Below are positions 27,517 through 35,866 of a DNA stretch of 64,000 nucleotides, one piece after another. The notes beneath the pieces are model-generated. The model ran no database searches. It was not told the origin of the DNA and saw nothing but the letters and a program-made list of their open reading frames with translations. Every line of letters starts with the position of its first letter. The stretch's first letter is position 1. The position numbers and the translations under genes are program-made. Location of the stretch: assembly GCF_035207705.1 (NCBI RefSeq), contig NZ_CP128187.1:3286001-3350000 (forward strand). Reading direction: 5' to 3'. This DNA is from Maribacter sp. BPC-D8. GTDB lineage: Bacteria > Bacteroidota > Bacteroidia > Flavobacteriales > Flavobacteriaceae.

Positions 27517-28008
27517 ATGAAATTTTTACTGCTTTTCTTACTTTCCTCGACGTGTTTACTACAGTCACAAAATACCGTTTCTTTTGAAGAAGGAATGATG
27601 AGTCCCGCTGCGAAATTAAACAATATAGATTGGCTTGCAGGACATTGGAAAGGAGAAGCCTTTGGCGGAATTGCGGAGGAAATATGGAGTCCGCCTGCAG
27701 ATGGTTCCATGATGTTCTCTTTTCGATTACTTGATAAAGGTGAAGTAAGTTTTTATGAATTCGGACATCTTATAGAAATTGACGGCACGCTAATTCTACA
27801 ACTCAAACATTTCGATGCTAATTTAAGTGGCTGGGAAGAACGAGATGAAAATATAGAATTTAGATTAGTTAAAATAGAAGAGAACAAATATTACTTTGAT
27901 GACTTTACTATTGAGCGCATATCTGACAAAGAAATAAACATGTATGTTGAGGTTGGTGAAGAAGACGGAACATCGAACGAAGTCACCTTTAATTACCACA
28001 GGCAATAG
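27517..28008 (+). CDS. exported DUF6265-type protein
   Basis: 163 residues with a short signal peptide (LLLFLLSSTCLLQSQ). The mature part begins INNIDWLAGHWKGE-like (LNNIDWLAGHWKGEAFGG) and contains EEIWSPPADGSMMFSFRL, GHLIEIDGTLILQLKHF and DNIEFRL-type strands, the signature order of the DUF6265 family, a lipocalin-like small barrel. Function unknown; ligand binding is possible. Its stop is immediately followed by the ATG of the zinc-ribbon gene, so the two are likely co-transcribed. Confidence 0.8.
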   Translation: MKFLLLFLLSSTCLLQSQNTVSFEEGMMSPAAKLNNIDWLAGHWKGEAFGGIAEEIWSPPADGSMMFSFRLLDKGEVSFYEFGHLIEIDGTLILQLKHFDANLSGWEERDENIEFRLVKIEENKYYFDDFTIERISDKEINMYVEVGEEDGTSNEVTFNYHRQ

Positions 28009-28359
28009 ATGAAAAAGGAATGTTTAGAATGCGGAAAAGAAGTCATGGGCAGAGTCGACAAAAAGTTCTGCAATGATTACTGTCGCAATACATATAACAA
28101 TAAAGTAAACCCAGATAGCAAAAACCTTATTAGAAATATCAATAATAAGCTTCGCAAAAACTATCGTATTCTTGATAGCTACAAATTAAAAGACGGCAAA
28201 ACGAAAACCACCCGTATGCGGCTTATAGATAAAGGTTTTGACTTCGACTTTATCACCAATCTATACACCACAAAAAAAGGGACTACCTATTACTTTCTAT
28301 ATGATTTAGGGTATTTACCTCTAGATAATGATTTCTATATGATTGTAAAGAGAGAATAG
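28009..28359 (+). CDS. small zinc-ribbon protein
   Basis: 116-residue cytoplasmic protein. The N-terminal ~30 residues form a four-Cys zinc ribbon, ECLECGKEV then FCNDYCRNTYNN (CxxC ... CxxxC), similar to DUF2116-type ribbons. A helix with many Asn/Lys/Arg residues follows, then a beta-rich C-terminal half (GFDFDFITNLYTTKKGTTYYFLYD). It may bind nucleic acid. It starts directly after the preceding stop with no gap. Similar small genes are frequent in flavobacteria, without assigned function. Confidence 0.72.
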   Translation: MKKECLECGKEVMGRVDKKFCNDYCRNTYNNKVNPDSKNLIRNINNKLRKNYRILDSYKLKDGKTKTTRMRLIDKGFDFDFITNLYTTKKGTTYYFLYDLGYLPLDNDFYMIVKRE

Positions 28360-28387
28360 TTGGTTGTTGGTTGTTGGTTGTTGGTTG
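28360..28387 (+). repeat. four tandem 7-bp repeats (TTGGTTG)
   Basis: Four exact copies of TTGGTTG immediately after the zinc-ribbon stop codon, of a kind that changes copy number by slippage. Downstream of both converging genes, so no coding effect. Confidence 0.93.
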
Positions 28388-28400
28388 TAAACATTATATA

Positions 28401-28429
28401 AAAAAGTCTCCTTTTAGGAGACTTTTTTT
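28401..28429. terminator. bidirectional intrinsic terminator
   Basis: GTCTCC / GGAGAC stem with a 5-nt TTTTA loop, flanked by A residues on the left and T7 on the right, so it can serve both converging genes. Confidence 0.85.
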
Positions 28430-28437
28430 ATGAGTTA

Positions 28438-28511
28438 ACTTCTTACTTTGTACTTCTTACTTTGTACTTCTTACTTTGTACTTCTTACTTTGTACTTCTT
28501 ACTTTGTACTT
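28438..28511 (+). repeat. five tandem 14-bp repeats (ACTTCTTACTTTGT) plus a partial copy
   Basis: Five exact copies of ACTTCTTACTTTGT and the first four bases of a sixth. It lies downstream of the CBS protein stop (28521) in the gap between convergent genes. The perfect identity suggests recent expansion by slippage. Confidence 0.95.
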
Positions 28512-28520
28512 AATAAAAAT

Positions 28521-28985
28521 CTATTTCCAATTATGACCACTTAATTTAAGTGCTGCCACAACGATATCTTTTCTACTTATTTGCCCTACCAATATTCCGT
28601 TTTTCATTACTGGTAGTCTTCTTCTATTATGTTGTGCAAAAATACCTGCTGCATCAAAAATTGAAATATCATGAGGAATCGTTTCTACCGACTTTGTCAT
28701 GAAATTCTCTACACTCTTATCTAAAATAGGTTGATTAAAATAGCGACTTTCAGAAATCTGCTTCATACAATCTGCTTCAGAAATGATCCCGACCAGAAAT
28801 CCGTTATTATCTAAAACCGGTCCACCAGATATATGATGTTTGGCAAATTTCTCCATTACGGCTAAAATTGAATCATCTGGCGAAAAAGTGATTAACTTAG
28901 TGGTCATATAATCAGCGACCAATATTGGGGCTTCAAATTCCTTTTTAAATACTTTTCGAACACCTTGAAAGCTTTTGATTCCCAT
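28521..28985 (-). CDS. CBS-domain pair protein
   Basis: 154-residue cytoplasmic protein made mainly of two CBS motifs: VADYMTTKLITFSPDDSILAV ... HHISGGPVLDNNGFLVGIIS, and VENFMTKSVETIPHD ... NRRRLPVMKNGILVGQIS. CBS pairs (Bateman modules) bind adenosyl compounds such as AMP, ATP or SAM. This protein has no attached enzyme domain, so it may be a stand-alone regulator of an unknown partner. The first ~20 residues (SFQGVRKVFKKEFEAP) are basic. It converges with the zinc-ribbon gene across the terminator and tandem repeats. Confidence 0.88.
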   Translation of the reverse strand: MGIKSFQGVRKVFKKEFEAPILVADYMTTKLITFSPDDSILAVMEKFAKHHISGGPVLDNNGFLVGIISEADCMKQISESRYFNQPILDKSVENFMTKSVETIPHDISIFDAAGIFAQHNRRRLPVMKNGILVGQISRKDIVVAALKLSGHNWK

Positions 28986-29105
28986 GATAGTTTATTTAGA
29001 GGTTGATTACTAAAGATAACAAATAAAACGAATTTTACTAATATTTTTCGATGTATACCTATTTATACTCAGTATTTTAGGACTTTTTTAAAGAATATCA
29101 TAATC

Positions 29106-31388
29106 ATGAGAAAAACACCAACCGTATTAACTTTACTTCTTATTATCCTTGCCACATATTGGAGTTTTAGAGTGTTACTACCACAATATAATGAGGGCGA
29201 AACGGTCGTAGAAACTGAGTTTTCTACAGATAGAGCCTTACAACATGTAAAAGAAATATCGAAAGAACCACATGGCGTTGGATTTCCTGCACACACTACC
29301 GTTCGCAATTATATTACCGAAGAACTTCAAAAATTAGGTTTAGAAACTTCTTTACAAGAAGGCTACACCGCTGGCGATTGGGGTAATTTGAGCAAAGCCG
29401 AAAATGTATTGGCACGCATTAAAGGTAGCGAATCGGGCAAAGCGTTATTATTATTAAGTCACTATGATAGTAATCCGCATTCTTCATTAGGTGCTAGTGA
29501 TGCAGGTAGTGGTGTCGCTACAATTTTAGAGGGCATAAGAGCTTTCTTGAAAACCAATGTTACCCCTAAAAATGATATTATCATTCTCATATCTGATGCT
29601 GAAGAGTTAGGTCTCAACGGTGCCGATTTATTTGTTGATAAACACGAATGGTTGAAAGATGTTGGCTTAGTCTTGAACTTTGAAGCTCGTGGCAGTGGCG
29701 GACCAAGTTATATGTTGATGGAGACCAATAGAGGGAACAGCAAATTGATTTCTGAATTTATAGCTGCAAATCCTGAGTTCCCTGTAGCAAATTCACTTGC
29801 CTATAGCATTTATAAAATGTTACCCAATGATACCGATTTAACCGTATTTAGAGAAGATGGTGATGTAGAGGGTTTCAACTTTGCATTTATTGATGACCAT
29901 TTCGATTACCATACGCAAATAGATAATTATGAAAGATTAGACAGAAATACATTGGCTCACCAAGGTAGCTACCTAATGCCATTATTAAGCTATTTCAGCA
30001 ATGCTGATATCACCAACTTAAAAAGCCTTGATGATAATGTATATTTCAATGTGCCCTTCTTTAAAATGGTGTCATATCCGTTTACTTGGATCATGCCCAT
30101 GCTTGTTATAGCCATTCTCTTTTTCATCATCCTATTAATCTCTGGTTTCAGAAAAAAAGTGCTGAATGGAAAAGATATTATAAAAGGATTTATCCCCGTA
30201 CTCTTCACATTGGTGGTTAACGGAGTGTTAGGGTTCTTTAGTTGGCAATTTTTAAAATGGGTATACCCAGCATATAATGATATTCTACATGGTTTTACCT
30301 ATAACGGTCACGCGTATATATTTGCCTTCACATTATTTTCTTTGGGCACTTGTTTCTACGCCTATTATAAATTTAAAGTGATTAAAACGGCAAATTTACT
30401 GGTTGCCCCATTTATTATATGGATTATCATTTGCGCACTAGTAGCGGTGTATTTACAAGGTGCCGCATTTTTTATTATACCAGTATACAGCTTTTTGGTT
30501 GCCTTTTACGTGCATATCAACCAAAAGAATCCGAATGCATTTTTACTTGTATTTCTTGGTATTCCAGCCATTTTCATATTCGCACCATTCGTAAAAATGT
30601 TTCCTGTTGGTTTAGGTTTAAAAATGTTGGTAGCCACTACCCTATTGACGACATTAATCTTCTTTTTATTACTACCATTGATTACCAAATACAGAAAAAA
30701 AGGCGCTTTGGCATTTCTAAGTTTCTTATTATTTGCCGGCTTTATGGCATCTGCACATATGCATTCTGGTTTTACAAATGATAGACCAAAACCTACTAGT
30801 TTATTATATGTTTTAGATACTGATGAGAATAAAGCAAAGTGGGCAACTTACGAACATCGCCCATCTGACTGGACTTCGCAATACATCACCAAAAAAGTAG
30901 CGGACACGCTACTTTCTAAAAAGACCATTAGCAGCAAATACGGTTCTAATTTTACGTTTACAAATGAAGCTCCGTTAAAGAATGTACCAAAACCAACAAT
31001 TGAGGTGCAACTAGATACTATTGCAAATAACATTCGCACAGTTCGTTTATGCATTACTCCGAATCGACCTATAAATCGTTTAGAGGTTTTCACCAATGCT
31101 GTTGATATTCAAAAGGCAGATGTAAATGGCATTGAACTATCTGAGCATTTTCTTAAAAACAGAAATAGCGGTAGGCTGATTACCCATTACATAAGCGATA
31201 AAAATTATACGGATATTACCCTAGAAGTTCCGCAAGATCAAGATTTGGAACTTACGGTTTATGAAGCTTCTAATGATTTACTTGAAAATGGGTTATTCTC
31301 GATACCAAAGCGAAAAGAAAATCAAATACCAATGCCATTTGTGTTGAACGATGCTATATTAACTATACAAAAAGTAAAATTTGACTAA
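29106..31388 (+). CDS. membrane-bound M28 family metallopeptidase with multi-TM C-terminal region
   Basis: 760 residues. One N-terminal TM helix (~8-22), then an M28 peptidase core: LLSHYDSNPHSSLGASDAGSG (zinc His/Asp), ISDAEELGLNGAD (Glu pair), NFEARGSGGP, and HFDYHTQIDNYERLD near residue 270 (last His). About eight TM helices follow (~320-560), then a ~180-residue extracytoplasmic C-terminal domain. This organisation matches the Fxna/ERMP1-like M28 branch present in Bacteroidota. It likely cleaves peptides at the cell surface or periplasm. The next gene starts within its last 8 bp. Confidence 0.88.
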   Translation: MRKTPTVLTLLLIILATYWSFRVLLPQYNEGETVVETEFSTDRALQHVKEISKEPHGVGFPAHTTVRNYITEELQKLGLETSLQEGYTAGDWGNLSKAENVLARIKGSESGKALLLLSHYDSNPHSSLGASDAGSGVATILEGIRAFLKTNVTPKNDIIILISDAEELGLNGADLFVDKHEWLKDVGLVLNFEARGSGGPSYMLMETNRGNSKLISEFIAANPEFPVANSLAYSIYKMLPNDTDLTVFREDGDVEGFNFAFIDDHFDYHTQIDNYERLDRNTLAHQGSYLMPLLSYFSNADITNLKSLDDNVYFNVPFFKMVSYPFTWIMPMLVIAILFFIILLISGFRKKVLNGKDIIKGFIPVLFTLVVNGVLGFFSWQFLKWVYPAYNDILHGFTYNGHAYIFAFTLFSLGTCFYAYYKFKVIKTANLLVAPFIIWIIICALVAVYLQGAAFFIIPVYSFLVAFYVHINQKNPNAFLLVFLGIPAIFIFAPFVKMFPVGLGLKMLVATTLLTTLIFFLLLPLITKYRKKGALAFLSFLLFAGFMASAHMHSGFTNDRPKPTSLLYVLDTDENKAKWATYEHRPSDWTSQYITKKVADTLLSKKTISSKYGSNFTFTNEAPLKNVPKPTIEVQLDTIANNIRTVRLCITPNRPINRLEVFTNAVDIQKADVNGIELSEHFLKNRNSGRLITHYISDKNYTDITLEVPQDQDLELTVYEASNDLLENGLFSIPKRKENQIPMPFVLNDAILTIQKVKFD

Positions 31389-32187
31389 GAAAATCGGCGT
31401 TATAGGTTGTGGATGGCTAGGCTTACCATTAGCTGAAAGTTTAATTGCTAGTGGTTATACTGTTAATGGAACTTCTACTTCTGATGAGAAAATATCGACC
31501 CTAAAAGAAAAAGGTATCACTCCGTTCAAAATGGCTTTATCTGAAAATAAAATTAATGGTGATATCAATGCATTTCTTGATTCGGTTTCGGTGCTTGTTA
31601 TAAATATTCCTCCGAAATTAAGAGGAAAAGGTCCTAAAGAAAGTTACATCGCAAAGATTAAATTACTGCACGATGCTATTAAAAAGTCAGCAGTAAAAAA
31701 CATCATTTTTGCAAGTAGCACTGCTGTTTATGGTGATGCAGAAGGTATCGTAACCGAGAAAACGGCACCTCAACCCACCACTGAATCTGGCATACAATTA
31801 GTACAATGCGAAGACCTTTTAAAAAACGATAAAAAATTAAATACAACGATTATTCGATTTGGCGGATTAATTGGACCAAACAGACACCCCGTGACTATGT
31901 TGTCGGGCAGAGAAAACCTTAGTGGTGGGGACGCACCCGTCAATCTGATTCATTTAGATGATTGCATTGGCATTATAAAAAGGATTATTGAAAGCGACCA
32001 TTATAATGATGTGTTGAATGCAGTATACCCTGAGCATCCAACGAAAAAAGAATATTATACGTTACAAGCAGAAAAAAGAGGCATACCTGCGCCAAAATAC
32101 TCCGCAACAGGTAAAAATCAAAAATTAATATCGTTTTGTAGTATTTTTCTTATTAATGACTATAACTTTCTTACATCTATAAATTAA
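31381..32187 (+). CDS. NAD(P)-binding SDR/epimerase-family protein (YeeZ-like)
   Basis: 268-residue extended-SDR Rossmann protein: GVIGCGWLGLPLAESL for the dinucleotide site, INIPPKLRGKGPKESYI, ASSTAVYGDAEG (catalytic Ser region), and VNLIHLDDCIGIIKRI. It resembles the YeeZ-like NAD-binding subgroup, whose reactions are mostly unknown; the YxxxK catalytic pair is not clear. The start is a TTG that overlaps the M28 stop by 8 bp, and no ATG lies nearby, so coupling is likely. The C-terminus (IFLINDYNFLTSIN) looks complete. Confidence 0.8.
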   Translation: MTKKIGVIGCGWLGLPLAESLIASGYTVNGTSTSDEKISTLKEKGITPFKMALSENKINGDINAFLDSVSVLVINIPPKLRGKGPKESYIAKIKLLHDAIKKSAVKNIIFASSTAVYGDAEGIVTEKTAPQPTTESGIQLVQCEDLLKNDKKLNTTIIRFGGLIGPNRHPVTMLSGRENLSGGDAPVNLIHLDDCIGIIKRIIESDHYNDVLNAVYPEHPTKKEYYTLQAEKRGIPAPKYSATGKNQKLISFCSIFLINDYNFLTSIN

Positions 32188-32279
32188 CCCTTCACCACAC
32201 TTAGCTTACCTTTCACAACAAATACCTAAAAACGGCGTTAATATATTGTTGGCTTTCAACTACTTATCGACGTATGACA

Positions 32280-32287
32280 TACCTTTG
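32280..32287 (+). promoter_or_regulatory. candidate -7 promoter element for the 32.3-kb gene
   Basis: TACCTTTG, a perfect TAnnTTTG match, 25 bp upstream of the ATG at 32313. No TTG -33 box at the ideal distance. Confidence 0.5.
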
Positions 32288-32312
32288 TTTAACAATATAA
32301 AACCATAATATT

Positions 32313-32687
32313 ATGAAGAAAGATAAATTACGGGAGAGGGTTTTAGTTGAATTAGAGAAGCTCATCTCCCTAAGTTGCAAGAACCCAAACGGTTCTAAAA
32401 AGTACGAAGAACTACATATTGCATTATTGAAAAAATACTATAATGCAACAAATGTAACTATAGACTATCACCGCCATAGAATTAAAATGGAAGTTATAGA
32501 AGACGATAGCCTGTATGACCCTAAAACGGTAAATACTTATTTACCAACATTTTACACAAACTTATTATTTAACAACTTGTGTAACTTTCTAATTTCATGT
32601 GTTGAAAAAGACAATAAGAGTATTGGCTTTTATACACAGCTTTTAAATTCTTTTAAAAAATCTAATAACAGATTAGAATTAGCTTAA
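32313..32687 (+). CDS. small protein of unknown function
   Basis: 124-residue soluble protein, not recognised. The N-terminus is helical and charged (KLRERVLVELEKLISLS), followed by a Lys/Tyr-rich middle (HIALLKKYYNATNVTIDYHRHRIKMEVIEDD) and a hydrophobic C-terminal half with Asn and Phe (FYTNLLFNNLCNFLISCVE). No signal peptide. It has its own perfect -7 box and an intrinsic terminator, so it forms a monocistronic unit and is probably a real gene. Confidence 0.7.
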   Translation: MKKDKLRERVLVELEKLISLSCKNPNGSKKYEELHIALLKKYYNATNVTIDYHRHRIKMEVIEDDSLYDPKTVNTYLPTFYTNLLFNNLCNFLISCVEKDNKSIGFYTQLLNSFKKSNNRLELA

Positions 32688-32710
32688 GAATTTAAAAACT
32701 ATTGAAGTTT

Positions 32711-32739
32711 AAAAAAGGCGCCTTGTAGGGCGCCTTTTT
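32711..32739 (+). terminator. intrinsic terminator
   Basis: GGCGCC / GGCGCC stem (with flanking A/T pairs) around a 6-nt loop, followed by T5, 23 bp after the stop codon at 32687. Confidence 0.9.
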
Positions 32740-32822
32740 CATTTCTAAGATTTAAACCTTTCCTTAACAGGATCATACAGATTAATTTAATAGTTTAGCG
32801 CACTTTAAAAAGAACAAGAAAG

Positions 32823-33527
32823 ATGAAAAAATCAGTTTTAATAGTTGTAGCTGCAGTATTATTATCAGGTAGTTATGGATATTCACAGACAAAATCAGAA
32901 TTACTAAAGCATTACGAAGCATTTTATGATCAAATGCGTTTACAGGGCGATGTTGATGGTGTAATCAATGCATTAACACACTTAAATATCTTATCTCCAT
33001 CTCAACAATGTAATGATACCCTTGCCTATATTTATGCAAATGACAATCAACATTTACAAGCTTTAAACATTCTCGGAATCGAAAAAGTAGATTCTGATTC
33101 TAATTTAGCCATTCAAGTAAAAGCGGTTTCATTAAAAGCCATGAATCAGCCAAAAAGAGCCTTAGAGCAATTTGAAGCATTAAATGCGAGAGAGCCAAAT
33201 GCATACCTTGCCTATGAATTGGCAGATTTGAAAGTACAAACCGGTGACAACTTAGGTGCTATGAAACATGTTGAATATGGTATTAAAAATGCTACAGATG
33301 ACATGAAATATGCATTCTATGAACGCCAACAACCTTACGAAGTTCCTTTAAAAGCTGCCTTTATTCATGTAAAAGCACTTATTCAATATGGTATGGATAA
33401 GAATAATATTGATCAAGCAATCGCTACTTTAGACGAGGCATTGGCAATTGACCCTAATTTCAACTTGGCTAGTATGAGCAAACAAGCTCTGACTTCAAGA
33501 AAAGAAGCTCCTGAAGAGAAAAAATAA
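32823..33527 (+). CDS. exported TPR-like protein
   Basis: 234 residues. Signal peptide (VLIVVAAVLLSGSYGYSQ). The mature part is helical with TPR-like repeats: LLKHYEAFYDQMRLQGDVDG, LAYIYANDNQHLQALNIL, KAVSLKAMNQPKRALEQFEAL, AYELADLKVQTGDNLGAMKH and a final DQAIATLDEALAIDPNFNLA. TPR proteins in the periplasm act as assembly or binding scaffolds. It forms a single gene with a terminator after it. Confidence 0.78.
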   Translation: MKKSVLIVVAAVLLSGSYGYSQTKSELLKHYEAFYDQMRLQGDVDGVINALTHLNILSPSQQCNDTLAYIYANDNQHLQALNILGIEKVDSDSNLAIQVKAVSLKAMNQPKRALEQFEALNAREPNAYLAYELADLKVQTGDNLGAMKHVEYGIKNATDDMKYAFYERQQPYEVPLKAAFIHVKALIQYGMDKNNIDQAIATLDEALAIDPNFNLASMSKQALTSRKEAPEEKK

Positions 33528-33547
33528 TAGTATATTATTATTGAAAT

Positions 33548-33580
33548 AAAAAAGGCGAATCTTACAGATTCGCCTTTTTT
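33548..33580 (+). terminator. intrinsic terminator after the TPR-like gene
   Basis: GGCGAATC / GATTCGCC stem with TTACA loop and six T residues. Confidence 0.92.
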
Positions 33581-33723
33581 GTTGATTTATTTTTAAGCGC
33601 TTTTAAGAGCAAATCAGTTGGTACAGTTATTAATAATAAACAGTATACCGCTTTCTAATCCCCTTCAAAATTTCTATCATTCAGAAACCTTCATTTGTGC
33701 ATTAAGCAGCTTATCGAACTAGA

Positions 33724-34224
33724 TTAATTGTCTTTATTTTTAAGTAATTCATCTGGCAAGGTATTATTGACTACTACATTAAATTGGTTTCTTAAATCGT
33801 TATAAGCAGTAATCATTTGTTTCATAGATTCCTTCGGATTTTGCATATACTCCAAATCACCCTTAGTTTTTAAGACATAGGTTTTAAATAATTTCTGTCT
33901 GCCTTTTATCTGCGGAATGTTGAATTTTTCTGGATACTCGCCATCTTCCATTAGTTTTTGATTCTCTACTAACTCATCTACCACAAACTGAAAATCTTCA
34001 ATATTTTCAGAAGTATAAATTTTATCAAAACTCTTTTCTAAGGTATTATACTCTAGCCAGTCTTTTAAGATATTCTGTGCTTTAGCATCGACTCGAATTT
34101 TAGTAGACAGGCTATCTGTTGTTTCTTCCCAACGAGTTTCTCGAATAGTAGTATTCTCTTGTGCAGCATCTTTACAAGAAGTAACTAGTGTAACGATTAA
34201 TAAAAAAAAGATAATTTTGGACAT
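33724..34224 (-). CDS. lipoprotein of unknown function
   Basis: 166 residues with a lipoprotein signal (IIFFLLIVTLVTSCKDA, Cys17). The mature part is charged and helical (EYNTLEKSFDKIYTSENIED, DELVENQKLMEDGEYPEKF), resembling small periplasmic helical lipoproteins common in flavobacteria. No enzymatic motif. It is divergently transcribed from the threonine dehydrogenase candidate, with 63 bp between start codons, so both promoters lie in that gap. Confidence 0.7.
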   Translation of the reverse strand: MSKIIFFLLIVTLVTSCKDAAQENTTIRETRWEETTDSLSTKIRVDAKAQNILKDWLEYNTLEKSFDKIYTSENIEDFQFVVDELVENQKLMEDGEYPEKFNIPQIKGRQKLFKTYVLKTKGDLEYMQNPKESMKQMITAYNDLRNQFNVVVNNTLPDELLKNKDN

Positions 34225-34287
34225 AAGCGAATGTACAAATTTTAAGAAAAGGTATCTTTATCTCAAATTCATTTAACGCAAATTTTA

Positions 34288-35229
34288 ATGTCAAAATACA
34301 TATTGATTATTGGGGCCTGTGGTCAAATAGGAACAGAACTAACCTTAACCCTAAGAGAAAAACACGGTAACGAACATGTTATCGCCAGCGATATTAGAGA
34401 AGGTAACGATGAATTAATGCAATCTGGACCTTTTGAAATTTTAGATGCAACTAATTACGATGCCTTAGAAGAGGTAATCGCCTATTACGATATCTCTGAG
34501 GTCTACCTAATGGCGGCGATGTTGAGTGCTACAGCAGAAAAATTCCCCATGCGTGCATGGAACCTAAATATGAATACGCTTTTCAATGTATTGAATTTAG
34601 CAAAAGACAAAAAAATAGAAAAGATTTTCTGGCCATCGAGTATTGCTGTTTTCGGTCCGAATACTCCCAAAGAAGATACTCCTCAAAACACCATTATGGA
34701 ACCTAGTACCGTATATGGCATAAGCAAGCAAAGCGGAGAACGCTGGTGCGAATACTATTTTAATAAGTTTAATGTGGATGTAAGAAGCATTCGTTACCCG
34801 GGACTTATTAGTTGGAAGACCATGCCAGGTGGCGGAACAACAGATTATGCCGTAGAAATCTACCACAAAGCTCTTACGGAAGGCTCTTATACTTGTTTTC
34901 TAGAAGCGGACACTAAATTACCTATGATGTTCATGGACGATGCCATACGTGCCACTTTACAGATAATGGAAGCACCAAAAGAGAACATTAAAGAACGTTC
35001 TGCCTATAATTTGGCGGCAATGAGTTTTACGCCCAAAGAAATGGCAGAAAACATTAAGGTCGTGCTACCTAAATTTAAAATAGCCTGCAAACCAGATTTT
35101 AGACAAGAAATCGCAAATTCATGGCCATGCAGTATTGATGATACTACAGCACAAAACGACTGGGGCTGGAAAGCTGAATTCGACCTTCAAAAAACGACGC
35201 AAGTAATGTTAGAAAATATAAAGGAGTAG
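34288..35229 (+). CDS. NAD-dependent epimerase-family protein, likely SDR-type L-threonine 3-dehydrogenase
   Basis: 313 residues, extended SDR. Rossmann motif IIGACGQIGTEL, the catalytic PSSIAVFGPNTP segment with Ser, and the YGISKQSGE catalytic Tyr-Lys pair (YxxxK). The TPKEDTPQNTIMEPSTVYGISK stretch, the YPGLISWKT segment and the length are typical of the SDR-type L-threonine dehydrogenase known from psychrophilic flavobacteria, which oxidises threonine to 2-amino-3-ketobutyrate. UDP-glucose-4-epimerase relatives are the main alternative. It is probably cytosolic and monocistronic. Confidence 0.82.
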   Translation: MSKYILIIGACGQIGTELTLTLREKHGNEHVIASDIREGNDELMQSGPFEILDATNYDALEEVIAYYDISEVYLMAAMLSATAEKFPMRAWNLNMNTLFNVLNLAKDKKIEKIFWPSSIAVFGPNTPKEDTPQNTIMEPSTVYGISKQSGERWCEYYFNKFNVDVRSIRYPGLISWKTMPGGGTTDYAVEIYHKALTEGSYTCFLEADTKLPMMFMDDAIRATLQIMEAPKENIKERSAYNLAAMSFTPKEMAENIKVVLPKFKIACKPDFRQEIANSWPCSIDDTTAQNDWGWKAEFDLQKTTQVMLENIKE

Positions 35230-35335
35230 TTAAAAACGGAACATTAGCTCGTTTTTGGCATTCTTGTTTTTCGATTTTATACTTTATAGTATAAATTACC
35301 GTTATTCACAGGAAACCAACCTAAAATTTAAAATT

Positions 35336-35758
35336 ATGATTTACGGACTTACATTAATTATTCTTGGAATATTAGCAGTGCCTTCATTGCTTTTATCAAA
35401 AAAACCAAATGCAAAAGAGCTATTAGACAAAATAACACCTTATCAAGGTTGGATCGGACTAATTTTCTGTATCTGGGGTATCTGGGGTATCATTAGCGCA
35501 GTATTAAACCTTGGTATGCTTGGTAGTTTTCCAATTTGGTGGATTACTTGGATTGCTGTTAGTATTGTTACTGCAGTATTAGGCTTCTTATTAGGTTATG
35601 GCATGATTCAAGAAATGCTTTTATCTAAAAATGCAGAAGCGATGAAAAAAGGAGAAGAGCTAAAAGCCAAACTTGCACCATTACAAGGCAAATTTGGAAT
35701 AGCAGCTATTGGTCTTGGTATTTGGGCTATTATATCGAGTTTAATGTTTATGGGATAA
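35336..35758 (+). CDS. small multi-TM membrane protein
   Basis: 140 residues. The open frame reaches back to a TTG at 35255, but the ATG at 35336 ([11 protein letters not shown]) begins with the first membrane helix and is preferred. Four hydrophobic segments (~2-20, 40-62, 68-93, 118-138) alternate with short charged loops. Two halves show a related pattern ([25 protein letters not shown] and [26 protein letters not shown]), suggesting internal duplication. No family is recognised and no function assigned. Confidence 0.75.
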   Translation: MIYGLTLIILGILAVPSLLLSKKPNAKELLDKITPYQGWIGLIFCIWGIWGIISAVLNLGMLGSFPIWWITWIAVSIVTAVLGFLLGYGMIQEMLLSKNAEAMKKGEELKAKLAPLQGKFGIAAIGLGIWAIISSLMFMG

Positions 35759-35810
35759 TCCTATAAATTATGCCCGAACCACTTTCAAGGTTCAACTAAT
35801 AAAATTAAAA

Positions 35811-35840
35811 GAGGTTACCTTTTCAGGTAACCTCTTTTTT
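35811..35840. terminator. intrinsic terminator between convergent genes
   Basis: GAGGTTACC / GGTAACCTC stem with a 6-nt loop and T6. It lies between the plus-strand membrane protein and the minus-strand rimK-type gene. Confidence 0.9.
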
Positions 35841-35866
35841 GTATTTACAATTCTTAAAATTAGAAC

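Noticed and set aside
31381..32187. Frameshift near the C-terminus of the SDR protein
   Set aside because: The last residues (FLINDYNFLTSIN) still fit the usual C-terminal helix of the family, so only a small insertion, not a frameshift, is needed.
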